Below are positions 1 to 7,656 of a stretch of DNA of 34,531 nucleotides, piece by piece (position 1 is the first letter of the stretch; each line of letters begins with the position of its first letter). The stretch covers positions 1-34,531 of the forward strand of contig NZ_LZHT01000127.1 in assembly GCF_001667315.1 (NCBI RefSeq), written 5' to 3'. The DNA comes from Mycobacterium sp. 852002-10029_SCH5224772. GTDB taxonomy: Bacteria; Actinomycetota; Actinomycetes; Mycobacteriales; Mycobacteriaceae. The translations under genes were made by a program, and so were the position numbers. The notes under the pieces are model-generated. The model was not told the origin of the DNA. It searched no databases and saw nothing but the letters and a program-made list of their open reading frames with translations.

Positions 1-1053
1 CGACTGCGGCAACGACTGGCGGGTGGCCTCGCGCAGCAAGTCGTGCCGAAACCTCAGTTGCTCACCGTCTTCGACGAAAAGATCCGCGCGCACCGCCTCC
101 TCCAGCGCCGAGAGCAACGACGTCGGCGGCCGGCCCAGCATCGCGGCGAGCAAGCCGGCCGAAAACCGGTCCGGCAGTACTCCGGCCACCCGCACCACCT
201 CCGAAGCACTATCGGAGAGCAGGTCCAGTCGCTGTTGCATACCGACACCCAGCCGCCGTGGCAACCCATCTCCAGTAGCCATTGCACGCCCACCGGAGAA
301 ATCGAGCCGACCCTCCTCGCCGAGTCCTCCGACCAGCTCGCTGACCAGAAACGGATTGCCGTGCGCCTTGGCGGCCAGATTCAGCAACGACACATCGGCT
401 TGCGCCCGCACCGCGTCTTGAACCATGTCGGCGACCGCGTCCGGCGTCATGGCCGCCAGTCGCAAGAATGTGGCATTCGCGCGGTGCAGCACCGACAACG
501 TCTCCTGCACCGCGGGCCCGCCGGCCCCGGTGCGGGCGGTCAGCACCCACAGCACCGCCGCATCCGGCCGCGCGGTGGGCAGCGAGCGCAGCGCCAACAG
601 GGTGCCGTTATCGGCCCAGTGAATGTCCTCCAACACAATCACCAGCGGGGTCTGTGCGGCCGCCGCATGGATCGCGCCGGCCAGATCGTGCACCACCCAG
701 TAGCGCAGATCGGCCGAGCCGCCTAGTTGGCGCAACGCCGCGGCGTCTCCCACCGGGGGATCGGCGTTCAGCGTCGCCATGAACAGCGAGAAGAATGGCA
801 CCGTCTGCTGATACTCGAACGCCTCGCCGAACAGGCTGCGTACCGCGGACTTGTCGGCCAGCGTCAACACCTCGGTGAGCAATCGACTCTTGCCGATGCC
901 GGGCGGGCCCTCGATGACGAGTACGCCCCCGCGCCCCTGGGCCACTGCGGTAACGAGTGCGCCGAGCACGTGCAGCTCGTCGGCCCGCCCTCGAATCGTG
1001 GGCGTGACCAGGCGCTGGCCGCCGACGTCGAATAGCCCGGGTGAAGGCCCCAT
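1..1053 (-). CDS. LAL-type (MalT-like LuxR) ATP-binding transcriptional regulator, N-terminal part, cut by window edge
   Basis: An open minus-strand frame of 351 codons runs from an ATG at 1053 off the left edge without a stop. It begins MGPSPGLFDVGG and shows Walker A GPPGIGKS at about residues 49-56 and a Walker B-like LVIVLEDIHWAD near residue 135, the N-terminal STAND/AAA ATPase half of large LuxR regulators. The protein matches the next gene (1148-4141) almost residue for residue over this whole stretch, for example VTAVAQGRGGVLVIEGPPG in both, so the two are a recent tandem duplication. AGGACA precedes the ATG at a suitable distance. The C-terminal LuxR HTH must lie outside the window. 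Family role: ligand- and ATP-controlled transcription activator. The ligand is unknown. Confidence 0.9.
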   Translation of the reverse strand, partial: MGPSPGLFDVGGQRLVTPTIRGRADELHVLGALVTAVAQGRGGVLVIEGPPGIGKSRLLTEVLTLADKSAVRSLFGEAFEYQQTVPFFSLFMATLNADPPVGDAAALRQLGGSADLRYWVVHDLAGAIHAAAAQTPLVIVLEDIHWADNGTLLALRSLPTARPDAAVLWVLTARTGAGGPAVQETLSVLHRANATFLRLAAMTPDAVADMVQDAVRAQADVSLLNLAAKAHGNPFLVSELVGGLGEEGRLDFSGGRAMATGDGLPRRLGVGMQQRLDLLSDSASEVVRVAGVLPDRFSAGLLAAMLGRPPTSLLSALEEAVRADLFVEDGEQLRFRHDLLREATRQSLPQS

Positions 1054-1104
1054 CGGGTGTCCTGCCTACCGTTTATTTACCGGACTTCCATTGCGGTGGA
1101 CGTC

Positions 1105-1110
1105 ATTGTA
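1105..1110 (-). promoter_or_regulatory. Possible -10 element (TACAAT) in front of the left-edge LAL gene
   Basis: The 94-bp gap between the two LAL genes holds TACAAT on the minus strand, about 50 nt upstream of the ATG at 1053. It fits the mycobacterial TANNNT -10 class, but no convincing -35 lies 16-18 nt upstream. It may allow the downstream paralogue its own transcript. This is a motif match only. Confidence 0.3.
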
Positions 1111-1147
1111 GGCATGCGGCCACGCCATCCGACCGATTTGCTGTCGA

Positions 1148-4141
1148 TCAATCAGCGCCGCGCATGAGCTGCGCCAATTGGGCGCGGGAAGTGATGCCGA
1201 GCTTGGCGAACGCGTTGTGCACGTGGGTCTTGACGGTGTGGGGGGAGAGGTGCAGTTGCTGGGCAACGTCGCGGTTGGTCGCGCCCTGTGCAATCAGGTT
1301 GACGACCTTGAGCTCAGAGTCGGTGAGGCTGTCCCAGCCCGTTTTTGTCCGCGGGTGGGTGACGATGCGGCGTTCCGCGCCTAATCGGCGCAGCGCGCGG
1401 CCGACCCGGCGGGCATCGGCAAGCGCTTCGCACTCGATGTAGGTGTCGAATGCCGCGTTCAGCTGGTCGAGCGCCTCGGCGTTGCGCCGCGCGCGAGCCA
1501 GCTCGCCGCCGGCGTCCTCGGCAGCACTTGCGTAAAGAAGCGGACGCTCCGACGAGTGAAGCACCTCCGCGGCAGCCACCAATGCCTGGTCGTCACGCTC
1601 GAGGATCCCGCGGATGTGTTGCGCGACCGTTGCGAACAATCGAACGGCGGGCGGCTCGCGTTCGAGCGTGTCGACGGCGTCCAGGAGACGTGCGCGCAGG
1701 CCGGCATCACCGGCCGCCGACGCTACCCGTGCGGTCAAGGTCAGCTGATCCAACACCGTCGGCAAGAACGGGGTCACGAGCAGCGACGTGTCGCCGCCGA
1801 GCCAGCGCAGCGCTTCATGAACGTCGTCGCGCTGCCACGCCGCCAGTCCTAGCGCGCACGCCGCCCCGCGACGCACGGCAGGTGAACCGTTGATGTATGC
1901 ATCGCGCGCCTCGCTCATCGTCTCTATCAACAACGTCCGATCGTCGGTGCGCGCCGCCACCTCGGCCAGGGTGAACATGCGCATCGCGGTGACGAAGGTC
2001 GATCCCGTTCGCTCGGGCGTGGGCAGCCGCTCGGTGGTGGCGCGGGCAGCCGAGAGCCGGCCCGCGGCCATCTGCACCACCCCCGTCGTCAGGGCCCAGA
2101 TGTGAAGGGCCATGCCGTCACGTTCCCGCTGGGATTTCTCCGTGCAGTTCGCGATCAGCGTCGCGGCATCTTCCAGCCGTCCCACCACGGCAAGCAGGTT
2201 TGCCAAATGGCATGCGGCGAGGTTATGAGCGGTCATGTCGCCCGCGGGGGTCAGGGTTTGCAGTTCCTCAACGCGGTGCAGCGCGCGGCCCGGATATCCG
2301 TTCGCGCAGTCAAGGCAGGCAAGCGCGACGCCGGACAGAATGCTCGACTCGACATCGCCGGTGGTTGCGGCGGCGGCCGCCGCCTCGTCGGCTGCCGCGG
2401 TGTCCTGTCCGGGTAGGCCGTACATCGCCAGGTTGTACGCCAGCCACGCCCGGTGTCGCGCCCGGGTGACGTCGCTGAGATGGGGCATCTGAAGTGCGCG
2501 GCGGTTGTCTTCGATGTGTTGCGTCGTCGTATCAGTGATCGGCGTTCGGAGCCGGAGAAGAATCTCTGCCTCTTCTTCGGGCGCCAGGGCGGCAGACAGG
2601 GTGGCGCCGGCCAGCCTTTCCGCCTCCTCGTAGCGGGTGGCGCGATTGAGCAGCACGATCGTTTCCGCCACGAGTGGCCCGCGTCCTGGGTCCTGGGGGG
2701 GCTGGAGCTCCAACGCGCGCTTGCTCAAATCCGACGCAGCGCCCGGATCGCTATTGGCCACCGACTGAGCGGCTTGCCGGAGTGCGGCGATCGCGGCCTG
2801 ATCGCCCACCTCCGCGCTGCGGGCGAGCTGGGTTGCGACCTCCTCGGGCGCCGCCCCCATGTCCAGCATGACGCTCGCCGATTGCCGCTCCATCGCCCGG
2901 CGTAGCGACTGGGGCAACGATTGTCGCGTCGCTTCGCGCAGCAGGTCGTGACGAAACCTCATGTGTTCACCGTCTTCGACGAGCAGGTCGGCATGGACTG
3001 CCTCTTCCACCGCCGATATCAGGGCGGCGGGTCGGCGCTCCAGCATCGCGGCGAGCAGCCGGGCCGTGAACCGGTCAGGCAGCACAGAGGCCACCCGCAC
3101 GACTTGGCTCGCAGCGGGGGACAGATGGTCGAGTCGTTGCTGCATGGTGTCGCTGAGCCGTCGCGGCAACGCGTCTCCGTTGGCGGCCGCGCGGCCGCCG
3201 CTCACATCGAGCCGGCCCTCCTCGTCCAGTCCCCGCAGCAACTCCGTGAGCAGGAACGGATTGCCGTGCGCCTTGTCGGCCAGACTCAGTAGCGACGCAT
3301 CCGCGTTGGCTCGTACGGCGTCTTGCACGACGTCGGCGACCGCGCTCGGTGTCATCGCCGTCAACCGCAGAAACCTGGCGCCCTCGCGTTCCAGCGCGGT
3401 CAGCGTCTGGTGGACCGCCGGACCGCCTGCGCCCGTTCGTGCGGTCAGCACCCACAGCACCGGGGCGTCCGGCCGCGTCGCGGCCAGCGACCGCAGCGCC
3501 AGCAGGGTGGCGTTATCGGCCCAGTGGACGTCCTCGAGGACGATCGCCAAGGGTGTTCGGGACGCGGCAGCATTTATCGCGGCCTGCAAATCGCGCACAA
3601 CCCAGTAGCTAAGATCGGACGACGTGCCCAGGCGGCGCAAGCCTTCCGCATCGCCGACGGGGGGATCCGCGCGCAGGGTCGCCATGAACAGCGAGAAAAA
3701 CGGTACCGTCTGCTGGTACTCGAAGGCCTCGCCGAATAGTGCCCGGACACCGGTCTTTTCGGCGAGCGCCAAGACCTCGGTCAGCAACCGGCTCTTCCCG
3801 ATGCCCGGCGGCCCCTCGATGACCAGCACACCCCCGCGCCCTTGGGCGACCGCCGTCACCAGCGCGCCGATCAGCTCCAGCTCGCCCGCGCGGCCCCGGA
3901 TCGGCGGTACGCGCACCTTCCCCGACTCGCTCGCGGTGCTCACGCGAGCCACCGCCCACCAACATGACGTGGGTGGGCGGAAGACCTCCAGAATGCGTTG
4001 TCCACGATTTTCGCCACCGTTAGCGTCGGCGGTCAGTGTAGGCGGGTTCGCGCGCCCCACCTGCTGTGGCGCACATTCGATTGGCCCATAGGCGTACTCA
4101 GTGATCTTCTCGCGATCCGCGTTCACGCTGTGCCCGCTCAC
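1148..4141 (-). CDS. LAL-type (MalT-like LuxR) ATP-binding transcriptional regulator, full length
   Basis: This gene encodes a 997-residue STAND-class activator. Walker A GPPGIGKS is at about residues 110-117, a Walker B-like LAIVLEDVHWAD follows about 85 residues later, a long alpha-helical repeat middle comes next, and the C-terminus is a LuxR HTH (LTDSELKVVNLIAQGATNRDVA, then LSPHTVKTHV). I place the start at the GTG at 4141 because AGAGAGGAG sits six bases upstream of it. An ATG seven codons earlier (4162) overlaps that Shine-Dalgarno. With either start, roughly 75 residues precede the point where homology to the left-hand paralogue begins, so a GTG near codon 65 is a third possibility. 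Two tandem GTCTCA-type inverted repeats lie about 75-110 bp upstream. The effector is unknown; by family it is an ATP-dependent DNA-binding activator. Confidence 0.92.
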   Translation of the reverse strand: MSGHSVNADREKITEYAYGPIECAPQQVGRANPPTLTADANGGENRGQRILEVFRPPTSCWWAVARVSTASESGKVRVPPIRGRAGELELIGALVTAVAQGRGGVLVIEGPPGIGKSRLLTEVLALAEKTGVRALFGEAFEYQQTVPFFSLFMATLRADPPVGDAEGLRRLGTSSDLSYWVVRDLQAAINAAASRTPLAIVLEDVHWADNATLLALRSLAATRPDAPVLWVLTARTGAGGPAVHQTLTALEREGARFLRLTAMTPSAVADVVQDAVRANADASLLSLADKAHGNPFLLTELLRGLDEEGRLDVSGGRAAANGDALPRRLSDTMQQRLDHLSPAASQVVRVASVLPDRFTARLLAAMLERRPAALISAVEEAVHADLLVEDGEHMRFRHDLLREATRQSLPQSLRRAMERQSASVMLDMGAAPEEVATQLARSAEVGDQAAIAALRQAAQSVANSDPGAASDLSKRALELQPPQDPGRGPLVAETIVLLNRATRYEEAERLAGATLSAALAPEEEAEILLRLRTPITDTTTQHIEDNRRALQMPHLSDVTRARHRAWLAYNLAMYGLPGQDTAAADEAAAAAATTGDVESSILSGVALACLDCANGYPGRALHRVEELQTLTPAGDMTAHNLAACHLANLLAVVGRLEDAATLIANCTEKSQRERDGMALHIWALTTGVVQMAAGRLSAARATTERLPTPERTGSTFVTAMRMFTLAEVAARTDDRTLLIETMSEARDAYINGSPAVRRGAACALGLAAWQRDDVHEALRWLGGDTSLLVTPFLPTVLDQLTLTARVASAAGDAGLRARLLDAVDTLEREPPAVRLFATVAQHIRGILERDDQALVAAAEVLHSSERPLLYASAAEDAGGELARARRNAEALDQLNAAFDTYIECEALADARRVGRALRRLGAERRIVTHPRTKTGWDSLTDSELKVVNLIAQGATNRDVAQQLHLSPHTVKTHVHNAFAKLGITSRAQLAQLMRGAD

Positions 4142-4214
4142 GGTGTTCTCCTCTCTTGGCATCGACGTGTTTGGCTCCTGCCACTCATGACACCGCCGAA
4201 CGCGGCTGGTGAGC

Positions 4215-4252
4215 GTCTCAAGATGAGGTGAATGAGCGTCTCAAAGTGAGAC
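4215..4252. promoter_or_regulatory. Two tandem inverted repeats, GTCTCA-N3-TGAGAC type
   Basis: GTCTCA-AAG-TGAGAC at 4238-4252 is a perfect 6+3+6 inverted repeat. A second, imperfect copy (GTCTCA-AGA-TGAGGT) starts 23 bp to the left at 4215. Both copies are preceded by TGAGC. Spacing of about two helical turns and a position some 75-110 bp upstream of the LAL start at 4141 suggest an operator pair for a dimeric regulator. Which protein binds is not visible; the GAF/Fis activator or LAL autoregulation are candidates. Confidence 0.55.
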
Positions 4253-4622
4253 ACCTGCGGGCGGGCTGAACGCCCATCGTCGTCTTCGCGCTTGATTTCC
4301 CGCGAAAGTGTCGGTTCGTCCGAGCACCGCCAGCCGACGACGCGGACTCGCCCCGTGATGTGATGCGCCGCGATACCACAGTTTCGACTGGGTATTCATC
4401 GTCTCGGCGATCTCCTTCGCAAAACCCTCGACGTCGGTGCAGTAGACAACTCGTCCCCCGTCTCGGGCAAGGAATGCGTCAATGAGACAAGGATGCGGCA
4501 GGGTGTTGCGGGTTCGCATCGGCCGATGCCTAGTCGGCGCAGCCAGCATGCTGACTAGCCGGTGGTAGCCGTCCGTCCGACTGGACGGGCAGCTTCCCGT
4601 TCGCGCGCATCGCTCGCAGGAT
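4253..4622. other. Intergenic stretch between two LAL genes, no gene recognised
   Basis: This stretch of about 370 bp lies between the stop of the LAL gene at 4623 and the operator pair upstream of the next. The minus strand has an open frame (from within the 4623 gene to 4241) whose only protein-like part is around ARDGGRVVYCTDVEGFAKEI, at about 4400-4480. It has no start context of its own and I do not recognise it. It could be the wreck of a lost gene. Nothing else is supported here. Confidence 0.4.
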
Positions 4623-7322
4623 TCAATGAAGCTGGCTGCGTGAGCTGATGCCGAGCTTGGTGAAGACTTTGCTGAGGTGATACTGGACGGTTTTGGCGCT
4701 GATGAAAAGGCGCACACCGATCTCGGGGTTGGTCAGACCTTCTGCGGCTAACCGCGCGACCTGTTGTTCCTGCGGCGTAAGTTGTGGGCCGCTCGGCGAA
4801 GCGGCGCGTTTGCGGGCGGTCTCCCCGGTGGCGAGCAGCTCGCGGTGGGCCCGCTCGGCGAAGGCTTCCATGCCCATCGCGTCAAACATGCCGTGGGCCG
4901 TGCGCAGTTGTGCCCTTGCGTCGGTGCGGCGGCGCTCTCGGCGCAGCCATTCTCCGTAGAGCAGATGCGTCCGGGCGAGTTCAGTGCGTATGCGGGTACG
5001 GCCCAGCCGTTCGATCGCCTCGCGGTACAACCGCTCAGCGTCGGCCGCGTCACTGATCAGCGCGCGAGATCGCGCCTCGACACCCAGCGCCCAATCCGTG
5101 CCACTGGCACCGGTCATCTCACAGAGCCTTGCGACGGCGCCGGCTGCTACGTCGAACGCACCGCTGCGCGCGGCGGCTTCGATGAGTTCGATGGTGGACC
5201 ACGCCGACAGAGCAAGATCAGGCTGCTCGGCAGCGCGCAGGGCCGAGGCTACCGCGGCCTGAAACTTACCAATGCCGTTGTTGAGTACCGCCTCCGCCCA
5301 CTCGGCGACGCTTAGCCACATTCCTTCACCACGTCGTACGACACCTCGTGCGGTGGCCTCGATCAATGCCGACGCCTCAACCTGGTTGCCGCAGAACGCG
5401 GCCAGGCTCATCGCGGGATCTGTTGCGAGGCTGTCGCCGGTCGCTTCCGTCACGGTCTTCAATTCGTGATGGAGGGCTCCCGCGGCGGCGAGTTCACCGG
5501 CCAAGGTGAGCATCACGGCACGAGAACTGAGTGCTAGCGGCAGCTCAGCCAGCGCGCCTGCCGAACGGCCAAGCTCGAGGTGGCGCCTCGAAACTGCATC
5601 CCAGCTTTCGTCATCCCACAGATGTAAGGCGGCGATACCGGCAAGCCACAGAAATTGTTGCTGTTCATGTAATGGGTCGCGGCGGGCGGCGCTGACAGCG
5701 CGGGTCAAGGTCGGCACGCCCGCCGCATAACCATCGGTGAAGTTCGCGACGAACCCGTCGAGAAGAAGGTCCGCGAGGGTGGGAGCCGACGGTCGGGGCG
5801 ACGTCTTCGCCGCGCGTGCGACCTCCAAGACGCCGCCGCCTACCGCTAATCGGCCGGCGAATACCGCCGCCTGTAGGGCGTGCAGATAAGTCGTGCGAGA
5901 CATAGCAGCATTGATTGACTCGAACCGCCCGGCTGCCTTGAGCAACAGCGGCGGGGCGTCGCTGCCCCTGCCGGTGACGTAGGCGTGCTGGGCGCGGATG
6001 AGGTCGAGGCGGGCACTCTGGTGATCGCTGAGCGGGCCGCCCTCGGCAATCGCTAGCAGACTGAGTGCAGCGTCGAAAGCGCCCGCCTCGAGATTGGCTG
6101 ATGCCGCGGCGAGCGCCCGCTCGGCCCGCAGCCCGGGATCGATGGTCAGCATCGTTGATCGCTCGAGAAAGGCAGCCACTGCTGCCAGACCGCCGCGTGC
6201 CCGGGCGCGGCCGGCCGAGCGCTCGAGCTCGTCGGCGACGTCCGCGTCGGGTCCCTCGGTTGCTTGGGCGCGATGCCACACGCGCCGGTCGGGGTCGATG
6301 TCCTGATCTGTCGCCGTCGCCAACGCTTGGTGTGCTAGCTGCCTTTGCCGAGTGGGCGCGGACTGGTAGATCGCAGAACGGACGAGCGGATGACGGAACC
6401 GCACCCGGGTGCCGAACTGGGCCAGCCCGGCCTCGGCTGCCGGTGTGGCAGCATCGGTGCCGATATCTAATGTGGCCGCCGCCCGCCACAACAGCGTCGG
6501 ATCACCCAGCGGTTCGGCCGCCGCCAGCAGCAACAGGCGGCCGGTCTGTTCGGGGAGGGCCTGCACCTCACGCCGAAAGCTTTCCTCCACGGCCGCCGTC
6601 AACGGCGCGGCGCCGGGTAATCCGAACCCGCCGGCGAGTTCACGGGCACCGAATCTGCGCGGCAGCTCCACCAAGGCCAGTGGGTTACCCCGCGTCTCGG
6701 CGACGAACCGGTCGCGAACCTGCTCATCGAGCCCGGCGGTCAGTACCGAATCCAGCAATGCACGCGCATCGGCTTCCCGCAACCCCTTCAGCTGCACTTG
6801 CGGCAGCGTGGGCAAGTCGGTAGCGGGCACACGGCTCGCGAAGACCATGCCCGTCGGCTCGGCGCCGCGCCGACGCGCTACAAACGAAAGAGCCTGTACA
6901 GATGCGTGATCCAGCCATTGCAGGTCATCGATCAGACACAGCACGGGCTGCTCATCGGCGACATCGCAAAACAGGCTCAACACTGCCAGCCCGATCACCA
7001 GCCGATCCGGAGCCTGGCCCGCGCTCATCCCGAATGCGCTGCTCAGTGCGTCACGCTGCGGTGCAGGAAGATTTCCGAGGCGACCCAGCATCGGTGCGCA
7101 CACCTGGTGCAGCGCGGCGTAGGCAAGCTCGACCTCGGACTCCACACCCGTGGCCCGGAACAAGCGAAAGCCCTCGGCCCGCTCGGCGACATACTCCATC
7201 AACGCCGACTTGCCGATGCCCGCCTCGCCGTGCAGGACCAGCACCCGACTTTGCCCAGCCCGCACATCCCGCAGCACTCCATCCAGCACGCGGCGCTCGT
7301 CAACGCGGTCGATCAACTCCAT
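4623..7322 (-). CDS. LAL-type LuxR-family ATP-binding transcriptional regulator
   Basis: This gene encodes 899 residues, a usual length for the family. The N-terminus is a STAND ATPase: Walker A GEAGIGKS at about residues 32-39 and Walker B CLIDDLQWLD near residue 128. A long helical and TPR-like middle follows. The C-terminus is a LuxR HTH: LTPQEQQVARLAAEGLTNPEIG, then ISAKTVQYHLSKVFTKLG. The protein stops within a few residues of the HTH, at SRSQLH. It differs clearly from the two left-hand paralogues, so this is a separate lineage of regulator. The ATG at 7322 is the natural start because the conserved ELIDRVDERRVLDGVL segment follows at once. It is divergent from the GAF/Fis activator gene across 334 bp. 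The ligand is unknown. Confidence 0.92.
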   Translation of the reverse strand: MELIDRVDERRVLDGVLRDVRAGQSRVLVLHGEAGIGKSALMEYVAERAEGFRLFRATGVESEVELAYAALHQVCAPMLGRLGNLPAPQRDALSSAFGMSAGQAPDRLVIGLAVLSLFCDVADEQPVLCLIDDLQWLDHASVQALSFVARRRGAEPTGMVFASRVPATDLPTLPQVQLKGLREADARALLDSVLTAGLDEQVRDRFVAETRGNPLALVELPRRFGARELAGGFGLPGAAPLTAAVEESFRREVQALPEQTGRLLLLAAAEPLGDPTLLWRAAATLDIGTDAATPAAEAGLAQFGTRVRFRHPLVRSAIYQSAPTRQRQLAHQALATATDQDIDPDRRVWHRAQATEGPDADVADELERSAGRARARGGLAAVAAFLERSTMLTIDPGLRAERALAAASANLEAGAFDAALSLLAIAEGGPLSDHQSARLDLIRAQHAYVTGRGSDAPPLLLKAAGRFESINAAMSRTTYLHALQAAVFAGRLAVGGGVLEVARAAKTSPRPSAPTLADLLLDGFVANFTDGYAAGVPTLTRAVSAARRDPLHEQQQFLWLAGIAALHLWDDESWDAVSRRHLELGRSAGALAELPLALSSRAVMLTLAGELAAAGALHHELKTVTEATGDSLATDPAMSLAAFCGNQVEASALIEATARGVVRRGEGMWLSVAEWAEAVLNNGIGKFQAAVASALRAAEQPDLALSAWSTIELIEAAARSGAFDVAAGAVARLCEMTGASGTDWALGVEARSRALISDAADAERLYREAIERLGRTRIRTELARTHLLYGEWLRRERRRTDARAQLRTAHGMFDAMGMEAFAERAHRELLATGETARKRAASPSGPQLTPQEQQVARLAAEGLTNPEIGVRLFISAKTVQYHLSKVFTKLGISSRSQLH

Positions 7323-7471
7323 TGCATGCAGATGGTCGCATCTTCATCGCGTTGCCACCAGTTCATCGCCCGACTGGCAAGATTATTTTCAGATCAGTCG
7401 CGCTGTGGTTGCTGGGAGATGGTCGAGGCGACCCCACAGCGGTACGCGGCTGATGCAGCGCCGCGTATGCA

Positions 7472-7654
7472 AGGCCCATCGCGGACTTGAGGGCCATTGT
7501 CCGCAGCTCGGAGAACAAGGTCTGCAGCAAACTGCGGGCGGCGATAGCCTTGGGGATGTCGTGCGCGACGATCTACCGCAAGATGAGGGATTACGGCATC
7601 GTGTTATCTGCCGAAATAAGTATGGTGACCGCGAAGCAGAGTCGAGGTAGTTAA
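7472..7654 (+). pseudogene. Remnant of a GAF/Fis-family activator (C-terminal HTH only)
   Basis: From about 7490 the frame reads RAIVRSSENKV, then ALGMSCATIYRKMRDYGIV, and ends at TAA 7652-7654. It aligns without gaps over 36 codons with the C-terminal Fis HTH of the intact neighbour (DAIVRSLQDNGG, then ALGMSRATIYRKINDYGIA at 9322-9435), with about 23 of 36 residues identical. Nothing of the GAF or central domain remains upstream, and an in-frame TGA sits at 7451. The debris ends three bases before the ATG of the intact gene, so it probably marks a tandem duplication of the regulator followed by decay of one copy. Confidence 0.75.
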
Positions 7655-7656
7655 GG

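Noticed and set aside
1031..1048. CCCGGGTGAA near the start of the left-edge LAL gene, similar to the operator palindrome
   Set aside because: It lies inside the coding sequence (codons for PSPG), only one half-palindrome is present, and the second palindrome is missing.
4400..4480. Possible toxin or other domain in the frame with ARDGGRVVYCTDVEGFAKEI
   Set aside because: The catalytic acidic residues of a PIN domain cannot be placed and there is no start or partner gene, so no function is claimed.
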